A stretch of DNA of 64,000 nt from the NCBI RefSeq assembly GCF_014635565.1, contig NZ_BMDB01000004.1, positions 1-64,000 on the forward strand, written 5' to 3'. A model generated the notes under the pieces. It was not told where the DNA came from. It did not search any database and worked only from the letters and a program-made list of their open reading frames with translations. This DNA comes from Phocicoccus schoeneichii. Its GTDB lineage: Bacteria > Bacillota > Bacilli > Staphylococcales > Salinicoccaceae. A program made the position numbers and the translations under genes. Below, piece by piece: positions 62,194 to 64,000 of the stretch (positions are counted from its first letter, which is position 1; the number at the start of each line of letters is the position of its first letter).

Positions 62194-62778
62194 TTACATT
62201 CTTCTATGCCTATCCATATCATCCTTATAGACATCTAGTATCCTTTTATATTCTTTGGGATTATCATCCTCACAATCTAACTGAACAACCCTATCAGCAA
62301 ATTCTGCGAAGGCATCTGGATTGTACCAAGGCTCTTTAATAGTTAAATAAATTATTTTTTTAGTTTTCTGACGCTTTGTCAGTTCTTTAATCATTTGGAT
62401 TTCATCTTCATTTTTAGTAACACTTTGAATTGGCCATATAATCATAAAATCAAACTCATAATTATCATATTTTCCACTATAACTTTTAGTAGTGAGATTA
62501 TCAAAGTAAAGTGTTAGATTAGATAATTTCATAGCCTCTCCGTATTTTTTTGGCACTTTTACTTTAAATAGCTCTGCCCACCTGAAAAAGTTTTTCATTC
62601 CATCTCTCGCTGTATGGATAAGGAGTATTATACCTTTCAAATTACCATGTTTGTTAAGAGCCTTTAATAACACCTGATGCTTTTCAGTATCAGCTATACC
62701 ACGTAACAAAAGTGATTTCTCATTATCATTGCTAATAAATTCAGATATTTGATCATACGCTTTCTTCGCATCCGTCAT
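62194..62778 (-). CDS. unknown protein, first gene of SEC-C/HEPN cassette
   Basis: 194 residues. Alternating hydrophobic strands and helices (KGIILLIHTARDGMKNFFRW, then FDFMIIWPIQSV, KKIIYLTIKEPW, FADRVVQLDCED) suggest a Rossmann-like alpha/beta fold without a P-loop, like a sensor or RecA/CARF-like core. I do not recognise the family. It leads the three-gene cassette; the HEPN gene follows after 68 bases. Confidence 0.5.
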   Translation of the reverse strand: MTDAKKAYDQISEFISNDNEKSLLLRGIADTEKHQVLLKALNKHGNLKGIILLIHTARDGMKNFFRWAELFKVKVPKKYGEAMKLSNLTLYFDNLTTKSYSGKYDNYEFDFMIIWPIQSVTKNEDEIQMIKELTKRQKTKKIIYLTIKEPWYNPDAFAEFADRVVQLDCEDDNPKEYKRILDVYKDDMDRHRRM

Positions 62779-62843
62779 CTGATATCACTCCCCTTTACAT
62801 TATTGTATATGGGCATGAATCTTCGGTCAATTTAATATAAATA

Positions 62844-62872
62844 AAAGCCCATGCCTTTTCCGACATGGGCTC
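62844..62872. terminator. terminator between recombinase and cassette
   Basis: AGCCCATG/CATGGGCT (62846-62853 with 62864-62871), T-rich on the minus strand side; it ends the recombinase transcript before the unknown gene. Confidence 0.75.
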
Positions 62873-62886
62873 GTTGGGTATTCAGA

Positions 62887-64000
62887 TTATACTTCTTTGA
62901 TAATTTCAATTCCTGACTTAAATTCAATTGTTAATTGTCTTTCATGTATCATTATTTTTTCAATCAATCTCCTTACTAATAAGTCGTCATACGCTTCAAG
63001 TTGCTGTGGTTGCTCTTTTAAAAATTTTGTCATTTCTTCAATCCGCTGTCTAAGTCCTTCTCGCGCTGCATTTTTCAACATGACTTCTTGCTTCAGTTCC
63101 CGCAATCGGTATATTTCTTCCGCTACATCATCGTAGTCTTCTTTTGAATTTGCGAGCCTCAGCAGTTCCATTTGAAGTTCTTCTAACTTTTCGTCAATAT
63201 CAGTTGTTGGTTTATCCGCATTTTCATTCAAAACTGTTTCAATATTTTCTATTAATATTTCTAAGTAATTATCTTTGTTGCCCAAGACTTCATTAATGGC
63301 TTGTACTATGACTTGGTGTAGTTCATCTTCTCTGATTGTTTCTGCATTGCAAAGATGTGTTTTTCTTTCTAGCCTGCTAACGCATCGCCACACGATAGAT
63401 CTGTATCCTCGGTTATTCCAATGTACCCTTCGGAAAACATCTTCACATTCTTTGCAAAAGACAATGCTCGACAAGGCATACTTGCTGCTATACACTCGTT
63501 TCTTTCCAGTTTTTCCGTTTCGAATATTTGCCCTTCGCATCATTTCTTCTTGAACTTGTAGGTAAATCTCTCTTGGAATGATTAGTTCGTGGTTATTTTC
63601 AACATAATATTGAGGGACATGTCCGTTATTTACAACTCGCTTCTTGGTTAAGAAATCTACAGTATATGTCTTTTGAAGTAATGCATCCCCGATATACTTT
63701 TCGTTTTGGAGAATCTTTTTAATCGACTCTGGCCGCCACTTAGATCGTTTAGCTGCGGTAAGTATTTCATCCGCTTCAAGTCCACGTGCAATTTGAACCA
63801 AACTGGCCCCTTCTAAATATTCTCGGTAAATTCGTTTAACGATTTTTGCTTGTTCTGGATTGATGACTAATCTGTTATGTTCATCTTTTGTATAGCCTAG
63901 AAAGCGATTATGGTTCACTTGCACCTCACCTTGCTGGTATCGGTATTGTATTCCTAGTTTTACGTTTTGGCTAAGTGACTGACTTTCTTGTTGTGCTAGG
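62887..64000 (-). CDS. second large serine recombinase (partial, cut by window end)
   Basis: The frame is open to the right edge, giving the last 370 or so residues; the catalytic N-terminal resolvase domain is outside the window. Visible: recombinase domain with [20 protein letters not shown] and [13 protein letters not shown]-like sequence, zinc-ribbon with FCKECEDVF and RCVSRLE, and a C-terminal coiled coil (about 225-300). It differs clearly from the recombinase at 34.5 kb, so it marks a second element. Confidence 0.88.
   Translation of the reverse strand, partial: LAQQESQSLSQNVKLGIQYRYQQGEVQVNHNRFLGYTKDEHNRLVINPEQAKIVKRIYREYLEGASLVQIARGLEADEILTAAKRSKWRPESIKKILQNEKYIGDALLQKTYTVDFLTKKRVVNNGHVPQYYVENNHELIIPREIYLQVQEEMMRRANIRNGKTGKKRVYSSKYALSSIVFCKECEDVFRRVHWNNRGYRSIVWRCVSRLERKTHLCNAETIREDELHQVIVQAINEVLGNKDNYLEILIENIETVLNENADKPTTDIDEKLEELQMELLRLANSKEDYDDVAEEIYRLRELKQEVMLKNAAREGLRQRIEEMTKFLKEQPQQLEAYDDLLVRRLIEKIMIHERQLTIEFKSGIEIIKEV

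Overview
The window is AT-rich low-GC Gram-positive DNA. Gene content and order (UPF0295-perR, gsaB/hemL, Sav1866-like ABC exporter, ntdP, mutY, yfhP, yfhH, recX, ampS, map, dinB) point to the family Staphylococcaceae, probably a genus outside Staphylococcus such as Jeotgalicoccus, Nosocomiicoccus or Macrococcus. No 16S gene is in the window, so the genus is inference.

Layout. (1) 1-310: leader and two tandem promoters of an rRNA operon that reads leftward off the window edge. (2) 0.4-21.9 kb: conserved core chromosome with peroxide regulation (perR), peroxiredoxin, haem precursor synthesis, base-excision repair (mpg, mutY), SOS-type polymerase IV with a LexA-like box, an odd TagG/TagH-like ABC pair, peptidases and small conserved proteins, separated by clear hairpin terminators. 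(3) 22.3-30.1 kb: accessory chromosomal genes: an arsB-arsC pair with no arsR, a large beta-helix protein, a kinase-fold protein with a DUF3885-like partner, a TetR/flavin-reductase operon with an operator lying between its -35 and -10, and a guanidine-I riboswitch controlling a ykkC/ykkD-type SMR exporter pair. (4) 30.1-34.5 kb: a decay zone with an rlmD relic, a frameshifted PH-domain gene, two tandem tryptophan-type T-box leaders followed by only a stub of trpE, a broken gamma-glutamylcyclotransferase, and the true 3' end of rlmD at the edge of a mobile element.

(5) 34.5 to at least 55 kb: an integrative conjugative element with the complete Tn916-type transfer module (orf23, orf22, tcpA, oriT, mobT, tcpD, ardA, tcpE, virB4, orf15, orf14, tcpC, then the orf7 sigma factor and orf8). 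A large serine recombinase replaces Int/Xis, as in Tn5397. The place that holds tet(M) in Tn916 is filled by two facing arsenic operons: arsR-arsP-arsM plus a 42-residue di-cysteine protein, and arsR-arsB-arsC. arsM carries an in-frame amber codon.

(6) 55.3-64 kb: a cargo or neighbouring-element region rich in likely defence genes: an RloC/PrrC-like AAA_13 ATPase with a zinc-hook motif, a cytosine-5 DNA methyltransferase, an AraC/GyrI-type regulator, and a cassette of SEC-C/HNH-like protein, HEPN protein and an unknown protein next to a second large serine recombinase cut by the window end. The last cassette is the best candidate for an undescribed system; its defence role is inference from motifs and context only.
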